A DNA stretch of 64,000 nt. Source: CAJCJE01 sp035948315 (GTDB lineage Bacteria > Actinomycetota > Actinomycetes > Mycobacteriales > Pseudonocardiaceae). Of the stretch, positions 45,017 through 53,203 are shown piece after piece. Position numbers and translations under genes: made by a program. The notes under the pieces are model-generated. The model was given only the letters and a program-made list of their open reading frames with translations. It was not told the origin of the DNA and made no database searches. The stretch's first letter is position 1; each line of letters starts with the position of its first letter. The stretch is from contig DASZJG010000081.1 in NCBI GenBank assembly GCA_035948315.1, positions 1 to 64,000 of the forward strand, in the 5' to 3' direction.

Positions 45017-45093
45017 GGCCCGTTCCCCGGCCTCCCCGACCGGTACCACCAGCGCATTGTGCGGACAGTGACGACGACTCGTTGTCTACCACC

Positions 45094-45106
45094 AAGTCAG
45101 TGACTT
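45094..45106. promoter_or_regulatory. Palindrome AAGTCA-G-TGACTT
   Basis: Six-base arms around one central base, followed at once by a T-rich stretch (45105-45123). It could be an operator or part of a short hairpin. Symmetry is seen; function is not known. Confidence 0.35.
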
Positions 45107-45349
45107 TTCGGTTGGTTTTTTTCTCGATATCACGGTTTCCGGTGAACGGTGCGTCACGCTCGTCCTCCCCGGCGAGCGGCCCCGTCTTGCCGGCCCATCT
45201 CCCCAAGATCCACGCCGCCACCAGGCGTTTCCATTGGTGCCGGGCAGTGCACACCCCTGTCCAGACCGCATGGGGCGTACCTGAGTGCCAGGTGAACGGG
45301 TCGTCGACCAGCGCTCGACACGCCACCCATCCGGACTCCCCGCAAAAGC

Positions 45350-45377
45350 TTGACCTGCGTGTTCTCTTCGATAAACT
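45350..45377 (+). promoter_or_regulatory. Candidate sigma-70-type promoter upstream of the kinase gene
   Basis: TTGACC at 45350-45355 and TAAACT at 45372-45377 with a 16-base spacer, in an AT-richer setting. It would give a leader of roughly 370 bases before the kinase ATG at 45754. Judged by eye only. Confidence 0.4.
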
Positions 45378-45753
45378 GGCTTTGAAAGCGCTCCTGAAAG
45401 AGTGGACTGGGGAAAAGCACTCAAGCGCATTCAGGAGACGTTTTCGGTTTTTTCTGGGGATGGCGTCGGTGAGGCCTGCTTCGGGCTGCGACAGAGATGC
45501 TCGCGGACGTGGTAGCGCCGCGTCGACACACTAGTTCCGCCTGGGGAAGGAACGACTGTACAATGCTGATCCTGACGAATGTACGCCGAAGTCCATCGCG
45601 GCGTTTATCCGTGAATACGTCGACAAGGCCACATGCCGAATTGGGTCAAGGTGGTCAACTGCGGCTTGGTTATCCGCGTTGTTCATCCGCCCTTTTGTCG
45701 TTCGTCATCTACGGTAGCAGCTCTGCGTCACATCGGCCAGCGCTGGGACTACG

Positions 45754-46458
45754 ATGAGTAGCCGGGCCGCGGTCGAGGACACCGTGGTCGCGCTCTCCCG
45801 CACCAAGCGTTGGACCCCTGCGGAGGAGCGCCGTTGCGAACACCGAGAGAAGTTGCGTCTGGTTCGCCGTGATCTGCACGACAAGGTCGGCTCGTCCCTC
45901 GCCGGGATGGCGATGGCGATGGAGGCGGCCGAGCGCATGATCGACGCCGATCCGACGGAGGCGCGTCAGCTCGTCGACCACGTGCGTGCCGATCTCGCCG
46001 ATCTGATCTCGGTCGTCCGGCGGCTGACCGCCGACCGGGAAGTGCCGAACAACGTATGCACTCTGCCGACCGCGATGCGGGCGATGGTCGGGAGGATGCG
46101 CAGGCTGCTCGGTGACCGCAAGGAGATCTTCCTGACGATCGACGAGGGTGCCGAGACGGTCCCGTCGGACGTTGGCTGGGCAGCGTTCTGGATCATGCGC
46201 GAGGCGCTGACCAACGTGCTCAAGCATTCCGGTGGCCGGCACTGCTCGGCATCGGTGCTCGTGCGCGACGGACACCTGCTGGTCAGAGTCGTTGACGACG
46301 GGGGCCCGACCGATATGCTGCCGCGTTCGGACGGGTCCGGGCTGACCAACATGGCCGATCGCGCGGCCGAACAGGGTGGTTGGTGCGTGGCGAGGCCGAT
46401 GCATCCGGTCGGTTTCGCCGTCGTAGCCGCGTTCCCGCTGGTTGCGCAGGCCGCGTGA
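45754..46458 (+). CDS. Soluble sensor histidine kinase (HisKA_3/HATPase_c)
   Basis: 234 residues, with no signal peptide, membrane helix or recognisable input domain. The H-box is VRRDLHDKVGSSLAGM at about residues 37-52. The ATPase part has WIMREALTNVLKHSGG (N-box), VVDDGGPTD (reduced G1) and GSGLTNMADRA (G2). It is a minimal NarL-type kinase, probably sensing a cytoplasmic ligand or being driven by a partner. The response regulator at 46547 is the likely target, but a 14-pair hairpin stands between the two genes. Position between PKS genes and an exporter suggests control of the cluster. Confidence 0.85.
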   Translation: MSSRAAVEDTVVALSRTKRWTPAEERRCEHREKLRLVRRDLHDKVGSSLAGMAMAMEAAERMIDADPTEARQLVDHVRADLADLISVVRRLTADREVPNNVCTLPTAMRAMVGRMRRLLGDRKEIFLTIDEGAETVPSDVGWAAFWIMREALTNVLKHSGGRHCSASVLVRDGHLLVRVVDDGGPTDMLPRSDGSGLTNMADRAAEQGGWCVARPMHPVGFAVVAAFPLVAQAA

Positions 46459-46460
46459 GT

Positions 46461-46490
46461 CGGGTGCGGGGCCGACCGGCCCCGCACCCG
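46461..46490 (+). terminator. Strong hairpin between kinase and regulator genes (terminator or attenuator)
   Basis: CGGGTGCGGGGCCG (46461-46474) and its perfect complement (46477-46490), beginning two bases after the kinase stop. The two-base gap means an effective 13-pair stem with a four-base loop. It may reduce or end transcription before the regulator gene 57 bases downstream. Confidence 0.7.
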
Positions 46491-46546
46491 AGCCGTTGGG
46501 GGACGTGCGCCGACCACTGGGGTCCGTAGTCAACTGGGGAGTTGTA

Positions 46547-47209
46547 GTGACCGACGTATGCGAGAAGACCGACCAGATCAGCGTGCTGATCGCCGATGAC
46601 CATCCGGTCTACCGATTCGGGTTGAGAACACTGCTCAACGACATCGGCAGGCTGCGCGTCGTCGGCGAGGCCAAGACCGGCACCGAGGCGCTGACCATGG
46701 CCTACACGCTGAAGCCAGAACTGGTCCTGATGGACGTGAACCTGCCTGGCGTCACCGGGATCGAGGTCACCAAGACCATCGCGAGCCGGTGTCCGGGTAC
46801 GGCGGTGATCATCGTGACCATGCTCGACGACCGGGACGTGTTCTTCTCCGCGATCCGGGCCGGTGCCCGCGGTTATCTGCTCAAGGGCGCCAAGTCCGAA
46901 GAGGTCGAGATGGCCATCCAGATCGTCCGCTCCGGTGGGCTGGTGTTCGACTCGCAGGCGTCCAACTGGGTGATCGAATACCTGACCAAGCCACCGGCTT
47001 TCGGCAAACCGTTCCCGGAACTCACCGACCGGGAACGCGCCGTGCTGGAGCTGATCGCGGACGGTCGGGGCAACGCGGCGATCGCGCGGGAGTTGGGCCT
47101 GTCCATCAAGACGGTGCGCAACTACCTGTCGCGGATCTTCGCCAAGCTGCACCTGGTCGACCGGACGGAGGCGGCCGTGCAGGCCCGACGGGCCGGGCTC
47201 GGCCACTGA
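46547..47209 (+). CDS. NarL/FixJ-type response regulator
   Basis: 220 residues from GTG 46547, with GGGGAG upstream; an in-frame start at 46442 would run through the hairpin and is rejected. The receiver has ADDHPVYRFGLRTLL, the phosphorylated aspartate in LVLMDVNLPGV and the lysine in YLLKGAKSEE. The DNA-binding domain has LTDRERAVLELIADGRGNAA and LGLSIKTVRNYLSRIFAKL. It probably receives phosphate from the kinase at 45754. It lies inside the cluster between PKS and exporter genes and may be its pathway regulator. Targets are not shown, but palindromes at 51485 and 51537 are candidates. Confidence 0.88.
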   Translation: MTDVCEKTDQISVLIADDHPVYRFGLRTLLNDIGRLRVVGEAKTGTEALTMAYTLKPELVLMDVNLPGVTGIEVTKTIASRCPGTAVIIVTMLDDRDVFFSAIRAGARGYLLKGAKSEEVEMAIQIVRSGGLVFDSQASNWVIEYLTKPPAFGKPFPELTDRERAVLELIADGRGNAAIARELGLSIKTVRNYLSRIFAKLHLVDRTEAAVQARRAGLGH

Positions 47210-47312
47210 TGTCCGACGTGCGGCGGGACTCCCTGGGCTCAACTCGGCTCGGGGAGCCCCGCCGTGCCGCATTCGTCCGATCGGTCGAACCCGCCGACGA
47301 TAGTCTGGCCCG

Positions 47313-48500
47313 ATGAAGCTTCGACCGGGGTTCAAGCTTCCCGCTCCGGCGGTGCTCGGTGTCATCGTCGCGGCCGCGCTGATCCTGGTGTTCGGCACGA
47401 TGGCCGCGGGGATCGGCCAGACCAGCCAGTCCCGTCCACTGGACGCCTTCGCCGTCGTGCTGCTGGCGCTGTCCGCGGTGACCACGTTCGCGACGCGGCG
47501 TGACGGGCCGGTCTGGGCGCTGGGCGCGACGACCGTGGTGGTCAACACCTACCTGCTGCTCGGCTACCCGTTCGGCCCGGTGCAGCTGTGCCTGATCCTG
47601 GTCACCTACCAGGTGGCGCGGCAGCGCCCGCTGCGCATCTCGGTACCCGCCTGCCTGCTCGCCGCCGTGATCGCCTCGGTCACCATCGCGGTGCGCCTGA
47701 GCCACGGCAGATTCGACTCCTCCGGCCTGCTCGCCCTGCTCTGGACCGCGTGGATCGTACTGCCGTGGTCGGTCGGCGCGCTGCTGCACGTCACCTCGGT
47801 GGCCAGGGAACGCACCCGCCAGGAGTTGGTGTCGCGGGTGGCGCTGGAGGAGCGGATGAAGATCGCCAGCGAGGTGCACGACGTGGCCGGGCACGGGTTC
47901 GCGGTGGTCGCCATGCAGGCCGGGGTCGCGCTGCTGGTGTTCGACGAACAACCCGACCAGGCGCGCAAGTCCCTTGAGGCGATCCAGGCCATCAGCACCA
48001 AGTCCCTGACCGACCTGCGTGGCATGCTCGACACCTTCCATCCCGCCTCGGCGGGCGCCACCGTGCCGTTCGTGCGCCTGCCATCCTCCGATGAGGACAG
48101 TGCTGACGCAGAAGGATTGGCCGGGCTGGCCGGTCTGGTCGACCGGATGCGGGCCGGCGGCCTTTCCGTCGAGCTGGAACTCGCGCCGGTCGAACCCGTG
48201 CCCGAACGCGACGTCGCCAGCACCGCCTACCGGGTCGTGCGGGAGTCGCTGACCAACGTGCTGCGCCATGCCGGCCCGACCACGGCGCAGGTGTGCGTCG
48301 GCCGGGTGGGCGATCGGCTCGTGGTGCGGGTGCGCGATCATGGCGTCGGCGCCGGTCACGGTGGCGCGGTCGAAGGTCGGGGGTTGGTCGGGATGCGCAC
48401 CAGGGTCGAGGCCGTCGGTGGCAGCTTCACCGCGGGCACCGTTGTCGATGGGGGATTTCACGTCATGGCCGAACTGCCGCTGCCGAAGGGTGCCCGCTGA
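47313..48500 (+). CDS. Membrane sensor histidine kinase paired with the regulator at 48500
   Basis: 395 residues. About five transmembrane helices occupy residues 12-165. The H-box is MKIASEVHDVAGHGFAVVAM at about residues 185-205. The ATPase domain carries RVVRESLTNVLRHAG (N-box), VRVRDHGVGAGHGG (G1) and GRGLVGMRTRVEAVGG (G2). It is a canonical NarL-system kinase of the actinobacterial type that commonly controls an adjacent ABC exporter. Its stop overlaps the regulator start by one base (TGATG). The ABC transporter genes 49-51 kb, on the other strand, may be the regulated targets. Confidence 0.9.
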   Translation: MKLRPGFKLPAPAVLGVIVAAALILVFGTMAAGIGQTSQSRPLDAFAVVLLALSAVTTFATRRDGPVWALGATTVVVNTYLLLGYPFGPVQLCLILVTYQVARQRPLRISVPACLLAAVIASVTIAVRLSHGRFDSSGLLALLWTAWIVLPWSVGALLHVTSVARERTRQELVSRVALEERMKIASEVHDVAGHGFAVVAMQAGVALLVFDEQPDQARKSLEAIQAISTKSLTDLRGMLDTFHPASAGATVPFVRLPSSDEDSADAEGLAGLAGLVDRMRAGGLSVELELAPVEPVPERDVASTAYRVVRESLTNVLRHAGPTTAQVCVGRVGDRLVVRVRDHGVGAGHGGAVEGRGLVGMRTRVEAVGGSFTAGTVVDGGFHVMAELPLPKGAR

Positions 48501-49168
48501 TGGACAAGCCGATCGACGTCGTCATCGCCGACGACCACGGCGTGGTCCGGATGGGGCTGCGCGCGCTCGTCGACCGCGAGGAGGACATGCGCGTCATCGG
48601 CGAGGCGAGCAGCGGCGCCGCGGCGCTGGACCTGCTGCGCGTCAAACGTCCCGATGTGCTGTTGCTGGATATCAGGATGCCCGGCATGGACGGGCTGGAG
48701 ACGCTGCGCCGGATCAACGCCGACCCCGACCTCGCCGATCTGCGCGTCATCATCGTGACCACGTTCGAGATCGACGAGTACGTGTTCGAGGCGCTCCAGG
48801 CCGGTGCGGCCGGCTTCATCCTCAAGGACGCCGCGCCGGGCGAACTCGTGCGGGCGGTGCGCGTGGTGGCCGCGGGCGAGGCACTGCTCTCGCCGTCGGT
48901 GACCCAGCGCGTGGTCGCGCAGTTCGCCAGGAAGGTCACCCCGGGCGCGGCCCCGGTCGACAGCCTCGACGAGCTGACCGACCGGGAACGGGAAATGGTC
49001 GCCTGGGTGGCCACCGGCCGCTCCAACGACGAGATCGCGAGCGAACTCGTGCTCAGCCCGGCCACCGTGCGCACGCACGTCGGCCGGGCCATGGTCAAGC
49101 TGCGCGCGCACTCGCGCGCGCAGCTCGTGGTGATCGCGGTGCGGGCCGGACTCAGCGTCGACCGCTGA
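48500..49168 (+). CDS. NarL/FixJ-type response regulator
   Basis: 222 residues from ATG 48500. The receiver has IADDHGVVRMGLRALVDREE, the phosphorylated aspartate in VLLLDIRMPGMDG, TTFEIDEYVFEALQAGA and the lysine in FILKDAAPGE. The LuxR-type domain has LTDREREMVAWVATGRSNDE and LVLSPATVRTHVGRAMVKL. It is translationally coupled to the kinase at 47313. The pair resembles regulators of antibiotic-responsive ABC exporters; the convergent exporter operon at 49189-51429 is the nearest candidate target. Confidence 0.9.
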   Translation: MDKPIDVVIADDHGVVRMGLRALVDREEDMRVIGEASSGAAALDLLRVKRPDVLLLDIRMPGMDGLETLRRINADPDLADLRVIIVTTFEIDEYVFEALQAGAAGFILKDAAPGELVRAVRVVAAGEALLSPSVTQRVVAQFARKVTPGAAPVDSLDELTDREREMVAWVATGRSNDEIASELVLSPATVRTHVGRAMVKLRAHSRAQLVVIAVRAGLSVDR

Positions 49169-49188
49169 GTCCGGCCCGCCGTCAGCGC

Positions 49189-49590
49189 TCAGCTCACGGC
49201 GACGGGCTTGCGGGTGAACAGCGAGACGATGCCGATGACGCCGGCGACGACCGCGATCACCATGGCGATCCACTGGATCCAGGTACTGGCGAAGGCGCCG
49301 AAGTGACCGGCGTCGGTCAACAGCGTGCCGATGCCCTTCTGCTGGAGGCCGCCGAAGAGAATGAAGGCCGGGGCGATGAAGCCGAGGATGATGATCCAGC
49401 GGGCCCTCGCCGCCAACAGCAGCACCAGAATGCCGGCCACCGCGAGGATGGCGCCACCGGGCGGGAACTGTCCCTTGTAGTTGGCCAGCTTGACAAGGTA
49501 GTCCTGGACGAAGATGGCAAGTCCGGCGACGATGTTGAACCAGCCGTTCCAGCGCAATGCCGGCGCCGCTGTCTTCTTGTCCGCGCTCAT
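49189..49590 (-). CDS. Small four-helix membrane protein downstream of the ABC exporter
   Basis: 133 residues from ATG 49590, with AAGGAG 11 bases upstream; an ATG at 49620 lacks a ribosome site. Four hydrophobic segments are visible: WFNIVAGLAIFVQDYLVKL, AILAVAGILVLLLAA, WIIILGFIAPAFILFGG and TWIQWIAMVIAVVAGVIGIV. I do not recognise the family. It follows the ABC permease gene by 58 bases on the same strand and probably forms the third gene of the exporter operon. It could be an accessory transport or resistance protein; nothing in the sequence shows which. Confidence 0.7.
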   Translation of the reverse strand: MSADKKTAAPALRWNGWFNIVAGLAIFVQDYLVKLANYKGQFPPGGAILAVAGILVLLLAARARWIIILGFIAPAFILFGGLQQKGIGTLLTDAGHFGAFASTWIQWIAMVIAVVAGVIGIVSLFTRKPVAVS

Positions 49591-49648
49591 GGCGTTTGTT
49601 TCTCCTTCTCTTTCTTTCATGGGTCGATAGGAAAACGTGGCGTGCGGG

Positions 49649-50503
49649 TCAGGCCACGTCGCGGCGGTTGAGCAGAATCGCGCTGATCCCGACGAACACC
49701 ACCAGGTAGCAGGCGAGCACGATCGCCGCCTGGGTGCCGCTCACCGCGGCGGTGATGCCGGGCGTGCCCCCGTCCGCACCCATCGCCGGCACGCCCAGCG
49801 CGGCCGCCAGTGAGCCGGCATTGGTGCCGGGGAAGAACTTCTGCAGCCAGTTGATGACGCTGATGGTGGAGGCGAAGGCGCGCAGCAGGTTCTCCACCGC
49901 GAGTGCCCACACCAGGCCGAGTCCGACGGCGATCGCGGTGCCGCGCAGCAGGAAACCGAGGAACATCCCGCCCAGCGCCCACATGGACACGATCAGCCAG
50001 CCGCCACCGACACCGCGCAGGATGTCGCCGAACGCGGGCCAGCTCACCGCCTTGTCCGCCATCGACGCGACCAGCAGCGACGCCGCGCCGTCCAGGATGA
50101 AGGTCAGGATGACGACGCCGAGCATGATCACCAGCACCGCGCCGACCTTGCCGGCCAACACCGCGCCCCGGCGCGGTCCCTGGGTGAACATCACCTTCAC
50201 CGTCTGCCAGCCGTACTCGCTGCCGACGGTCAGCACGCCGAGGATCATCGCGAGCGCACCGGCGAACAGCGGGAAGCCCGCGATCGCGGTGGACGCGAGA
50301 CCGCCGGGCAGCGCAGAGGAGATCGCCCGCGCCGCGCTCTCGCCACCGGCCGCGCCCGGCCCGGCCGCGATGCCGCGGTAGCTCAGGTACGGGAAGACGT
50401 AGCCGAACAGCAGGGACAGCACCACCCAGACGGCCACGATCAGCCAGAGCGCGGTCCGCTTGCGCAGCTTGAACAGTTCCGCGTTGAGACTCGCGAGCAT
50501 CAC
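49649..50503 (-). CDS. ABC-2 type transporter permease
   Basis: 284 residues with about six transmembrane helices, first LWLIVAVWVVLSLLFGYVFP near residue 20, then further ones at about 70, 110, 165, 190 and 255. It has the layout of ABC-2 permeases that pair with DrrA-type ATPases to export antibiotics or lipids. Segment TVGSEYGWQTVKVMFTQGPR, between helices two and three, is typical of the family. Its ATG overlaps the ATPase stop by four bases. An exporter next to two two-component systems in a polyketide cluster suggests self-resistance. Confidence 0.88.
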   Translation of the reverse strand: MMLASLNAELFKLRKRTALWLIVAVWVVLSLLFGYVFPYLSYRGIAAGPGAAGGESAARAISSALPGGLASTAIAGFPLFAGALAMILGVLTVGSEYGWQTVKVMFTQGPRRGAVLAGKVGAVLVIMLGVVILTFILDGAASLLVASMADKAVSWPAFGDILRGVGGGWLIVSMWALGGMFLGFLLRGTAIAVGLGLVWALAVENLLRAFASTISVINWLQKFFPGTNAGSLAAALGVPAMGADGGTPGITAAVSGTQAAIVLACYLVVFVGISAILLNRRDVA

Positions 50504-51429
50504 ACACCTCCCTTGGTGGTCGTCAGTTCGGCCTGGGGTTCGTCGGTGACCTCGAAGAAGATTTCCTCGAGCGAGCGCTCGATCCAGTGCAGCGTGCTCA
50601 CCGCGATCCCGGCCAGCACCAGTTCGCGGTTGATCCGCACCGCGTCGGTCGGCTTGGCGTTGAGCCGAAGCGCGTTGTCCGCGTCCATGACATTGTCGGC
50701 GCCGATGAGCTGCGCGACGATCTCGCGCGCCTGCGCCAGCGGTTCGGCCACCACCTCAAGGGTCGCGGTGCCGCGCAGTTCGTCCACGGTGCCCTCGCGC
50801 ACCAGCTTGCCGCGCGCGATCATGCCGACCCGGTCGCAGATCTGCTGCACCTCACCGAGCAGGTGGCTGGACAGCACGACAGTGTGCCCGTCGCGGCCGA
50901 GCTTGCGGATGAGCCTGCGCATGTCGGTGATGCCGGCCGGGTCGAGCCCGTTGGTCGGCTCGTCCAGGATCAGCAGTTCCGGGTCCTTCAACAGCGCGGC
51001 GGCGAGGCCGAGGCGTTGCTTCATGCCCAGTGAGTACTTGGCGAACTTGTCGCCGCCCCGGTCGGTGAGGCTGACGATCTCCAGCACTTCCTCCACGCGT
51101 GCGTCCGGCACCTTGCAGTAGCGCGCGAACGTGCGCAGGTTGTCCCGGCCGGACAGGTACGGGTAGAAGGCGGCCGACTCGATGAGCACGCCGATGTTGG
51201 GCAGTGCCTTCGGGTCGCCCGGTTCGGCGTCGAGGACGCGCACCGTGCCGGAGGTCGCGCGCACCAGGCCGAGCAGGATCCGCAGAGTCGTGGTCTTGCC
51301 CGCGCCGTTGGGACCGAGGAAGCCGTAGATCTCGCCCCGGCGCACAGTGAGGTCGAGCCGGTCGACGGCACGGTGCTCGCCGTACCGCTTGGTGAGAGCA
51401 TGTGTCTCGATCAGGTTGTCACCCACCAC
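50500..51429 (-). CDS. ABC transporter ATP-binding protein (DrrA-like)
   Basis: 309 residues. Walker A is GFLGPNGAGKTTTLR, the signature is KYSLGMKQRLGLAAALL, Walker B is LLILDEPTNGLDP and the switch histidine is VVLSSHLLGEV. The 90-residue C-terminal extension is as in DrrA-like antibiotic exporters. GTG 51429 is chosen as start. It drives export together with the permease at 49649, with which it overlaps by four bases. The upstream divergent region holds two inverted repeats that could bind one of the nearby response regulators. The cluster product is the natural candidate substrate. Confidence 0.93.
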   Translation of the reverse strand: MVGDNLIETHALTKRYGEHRAVDRLDLTVRRGEIYGFLGPNGAGKTTTLRILLGLVRATSGTVRVLDAEPGDPKALPNIGVLIESAAFYPYLSGRDNLRTFARYCKVPDARVEEVLEIVSLTDRGGDKFAKYSLGMKQRLGLAAALLKDPELLILDEPTNGLDPAGITDMRRLIRKLGRDGHTVVLSSHLLGEVQQICDRVGMIARGKLVREGTVDELRGTATLEVVAEPLAQAREIVAQLIGADNVMDADNALRLNAKPTDAVRINRELVLAGIAVSTLHWIERSLEEIFFEVTDEPQAELTTTKGGV

Positions 51430-51484
51430 TACAGCCTGGTGCAGCGCGGGCGATTAGTCGTCAGCGTGGCGGCGGCGATCGCGC

Positions 51485-51500
51485 TACGCAGGTTTGCGTA
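51485..51500. promoter_or_regulatory. Candidate operator TACGCA-N4-TGCGTA
   Basis: Perfect 6-base arms with a four-base spacer in the divergent region between the ABC exporter (start 51429) and the shikimate/PABA operon (start 51788). A second repeat with a TACG core follows at 51537. Binding partner unknown; the NarL-type regulators nearby are candidates. Confidence 0.5.
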
Positions 51501-51536
51501 CCCTCACCTACCCAGCTGACGGCCGCACGGCGGATG

Positions 51537-51556
51537 GCTACGTGTCCACGCGTAGC
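51537..51556. promoter_or_regulatory. Candidate operator GCTACG-N8-CGTAGC
   Basis: Perfect 6-base arms with an eight-base spacer, centre 54 bases from the centre of the repeat at 51485-51500, about five helical turns. Both contain CTACG or TACG half-sites, so one regulator may bind both. Confidence 0.5.
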
Positions 51557-51787
51557 GATCAGCGATCACCGGCTCGGCGGCCGTGATCGGCGTCCTCGTG
51601 CCCGACCTGCGGTGGACAGCGTCACCGACACCCGGTTGCTGTCCCATCGCTCGCAGGACCAAGGGCTCACGACCATGGGATAGGCCGGTGTCAGTCTTTC
51701 CTCAGTGCGACAGGGCTCACCCGGCAGCATCAGCGTCGATCGTCGGAGGGGCATCAATGTTGGCGGCTGAATCGAAGCGTGGTGGAC

Positions 51788-53188
51788 ATGAACCGGTTGG
51801 ATCCGTTTCCTTCTCGTCACACCGCGGTAGGTCCCGGCAGGGACCCGAGCGGAGGCAGCACCAGCGGTGACTCCGTTGCGGCACAGTGGCATCCCTCGGG
51901 CTGGCACTCGCGTCCCACCTCGCAGCAGCCGGACTGGACCGGCCCACGCATCGGTTGGGTGCGTGAGGCCCTCTTCGGCCTGCCCGCGCTGGTCACGATG
52001 ACCGATGTGGACGCTCTGCACACGCAACTTCGCCAGGTGCAGGCGGGTCTCGGGTTCATCCTGCAGGCGGGGGACTGCGCGGAACCGTTCGGCAGCGAGG
52101 CAACGCAGGGCGCGGGCCGCAAACACGACCTGCTCGGCAGAATGGCCACCTCGATCAGCGCGCACACCGGGCTGCCGGTCGTCACGATCGGACGGTTGGC
52201 AGGCCAGTTCGCCAAACCGCGCTCGCAGCCGACCGAAATCGTCGACGGCCGCCAGCTGCCCTCCTTCCGCGGTCTGATCGTCAACGGCGCGGAACCCAAC
52301 GAGGCGGCACGCCGGGTCGACGCGTCCCGGCTGTTCGACGCCTACGACACCTCCCGCGACGTGTTCACCGAGCTCGCCAGGCTGACCGGCGGACCGTCGC
52401 GTGTGGATGGTGCGGACGGACCTCCGGTCCTGTGCACGAGCGCGCCGTACGGGCACACCGTCGAGCAGGGCGGTTTCTGGCGGCACAACGGACTGTGGGC
52501 CAGCCACGAGGCGCTCATCCTCGACTACGAGGAACCGCTGACCCGGCGCGACCCGGACACCGGCAGATGGCTGCTCGCCTCCACCCACCTGCCGTGGGTC
52601 GGCTACCGCACCAATCACGCGGACGCGGCGCACGTGGAGTTCCTGTCCGGGATCGCCAACCCGGTCGCCTGCAAGGTCGGCCCCAACACCGACCTGGACG
52701 AGCTCCTGCGCACCTGTGCCCGGCTGGACCCCGGCCGAGTGCCGGGCAGGCTGACGCTGATCTCCCGGCAGGGCAGCAAGAATGTGCGCGAACGCCTTCC
52801 CGAGGTGGTGCGCGCGGTGCGGCGGGCCGGTCATCCGGTGGTGTGGATGTGCGATCCCATGCACGGCAACACGGTCAAGACGCCGTTCGGGCTCAAGACC
52901 CGCTACTACGACAACATCGCCGACGAGCTGCGCGGTTTCTTCGACGTGCTCGGCGATCTCGGCGAGTGGCCCGGTGGCGTGCACCTTGAGGTCGCCGCGG
53001 ACGACGTCACCGAATGCGTCGGCGGCACGACGCGGCTGGCCGACCTGCCTTCGGCGTACCGGTCGCTGTGCGATCCGCGGCTCAATGACGAACAGTCGCT
53101 GCGACTGGCAGGTGAGATCAAGGAGTTGCTCACCTCGGCCGCCGGCAGCGACTCCGACACCACCAGCCTGCTGGCCGGGAACATCTAG
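51788..53188 (+). CDS. Class II (plant-type) DAHP synthase
   Basis: 466 residues from ATG 51788; a GTG at 51779 is also possible and the true start is unclear. It condenses phosphoenolpyruvate and erythrose-4-phosphate, the first step of the shikimate pathway. Diagnostic motifs are SRPTSQQPDW near the N-terminus, FILQAGDCAEPFGS, SFRGLIVNGAEPNE, LPWVGYRTNHADAAHVEFLS, KVGPNTDLDEL and MCDPMHGNTVKT. Secondary-metabolite copies (PhzC-like) raise chorismate supply. It leads the operon with PabAB, two ligases, a CMD-fold protein and a hydroxylase. The first 45 residues are not conserved and overlap a 37-codon open frame (51757-51870) that has a better ribosome site. Confidence 0.92.
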   Translation: MNRLDPFPSRHTAVGPGRDPSGGSTSGDSVAAQWHPSGWHSRPTSQQPDWTGPRIGWVREALFGLPALVTMTDVDALHTQLRQVQAGLGFILQAGDCAEPFGSEATQGAGRKHDLLGRMATSISAHTGLPVVTIGRLAGQFAKPRSQPTEIVDGRQLPSFRGLIVNGAEPNEAARRVDASRLFDAYDTSRDVFTELARLTGGPSRVDGADGPPVLCTSAPYGHTVEQGGFWRHNGLWASHEALILDYEEPLTRRDPDTGRWLLASTHLPWVGYRTNHADAAHVEFLSGIANPVACKVGPNTDLDELLRTCARLDPGRVPGRLTLISRQGSKNVRERLPEVVRAVRRAGHPVVWMCDPMHGNTVKTPFGLKTRYYDNIADELRGFFDVLGDLGEWPGGVHLEVAADDVTECVGGTTRLADLPSAYRSLCDPRLNDEQSLRLAGEIKELLTSAAGSDSDTTSLLAGNI

Positions 53189-53203
53189 GGAGACGACGGA
53201 TCG

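Larger units (their letters stand above)
44952..45753. other. 800-base non-coding, AT-richer region with T-runs and a candidate promoter
   Basis: No convincing gene on either strand; the open frames lack gene-like composition and recognisable domains. The DNA is clearly poorer in GC than its neighbours between about 45090 and 45700. It contains the palindrome AAGTCA-G-TGACTT (45094-45106), two T-rich TTTTCGGTT stretches (near 45104 and 45439) and a promoter-like element at 45350. It separates the PKS operon from two two-component systems and probably holds a long leader for the kinase gene. Confidence 0.6.

Noticed and set aside
45004..45534. Possible 176-residue gene after the PKS operon
   Set aside because: Proline/serine-rich, no domain, no ribosome site and it runs through the AT-richer control region.
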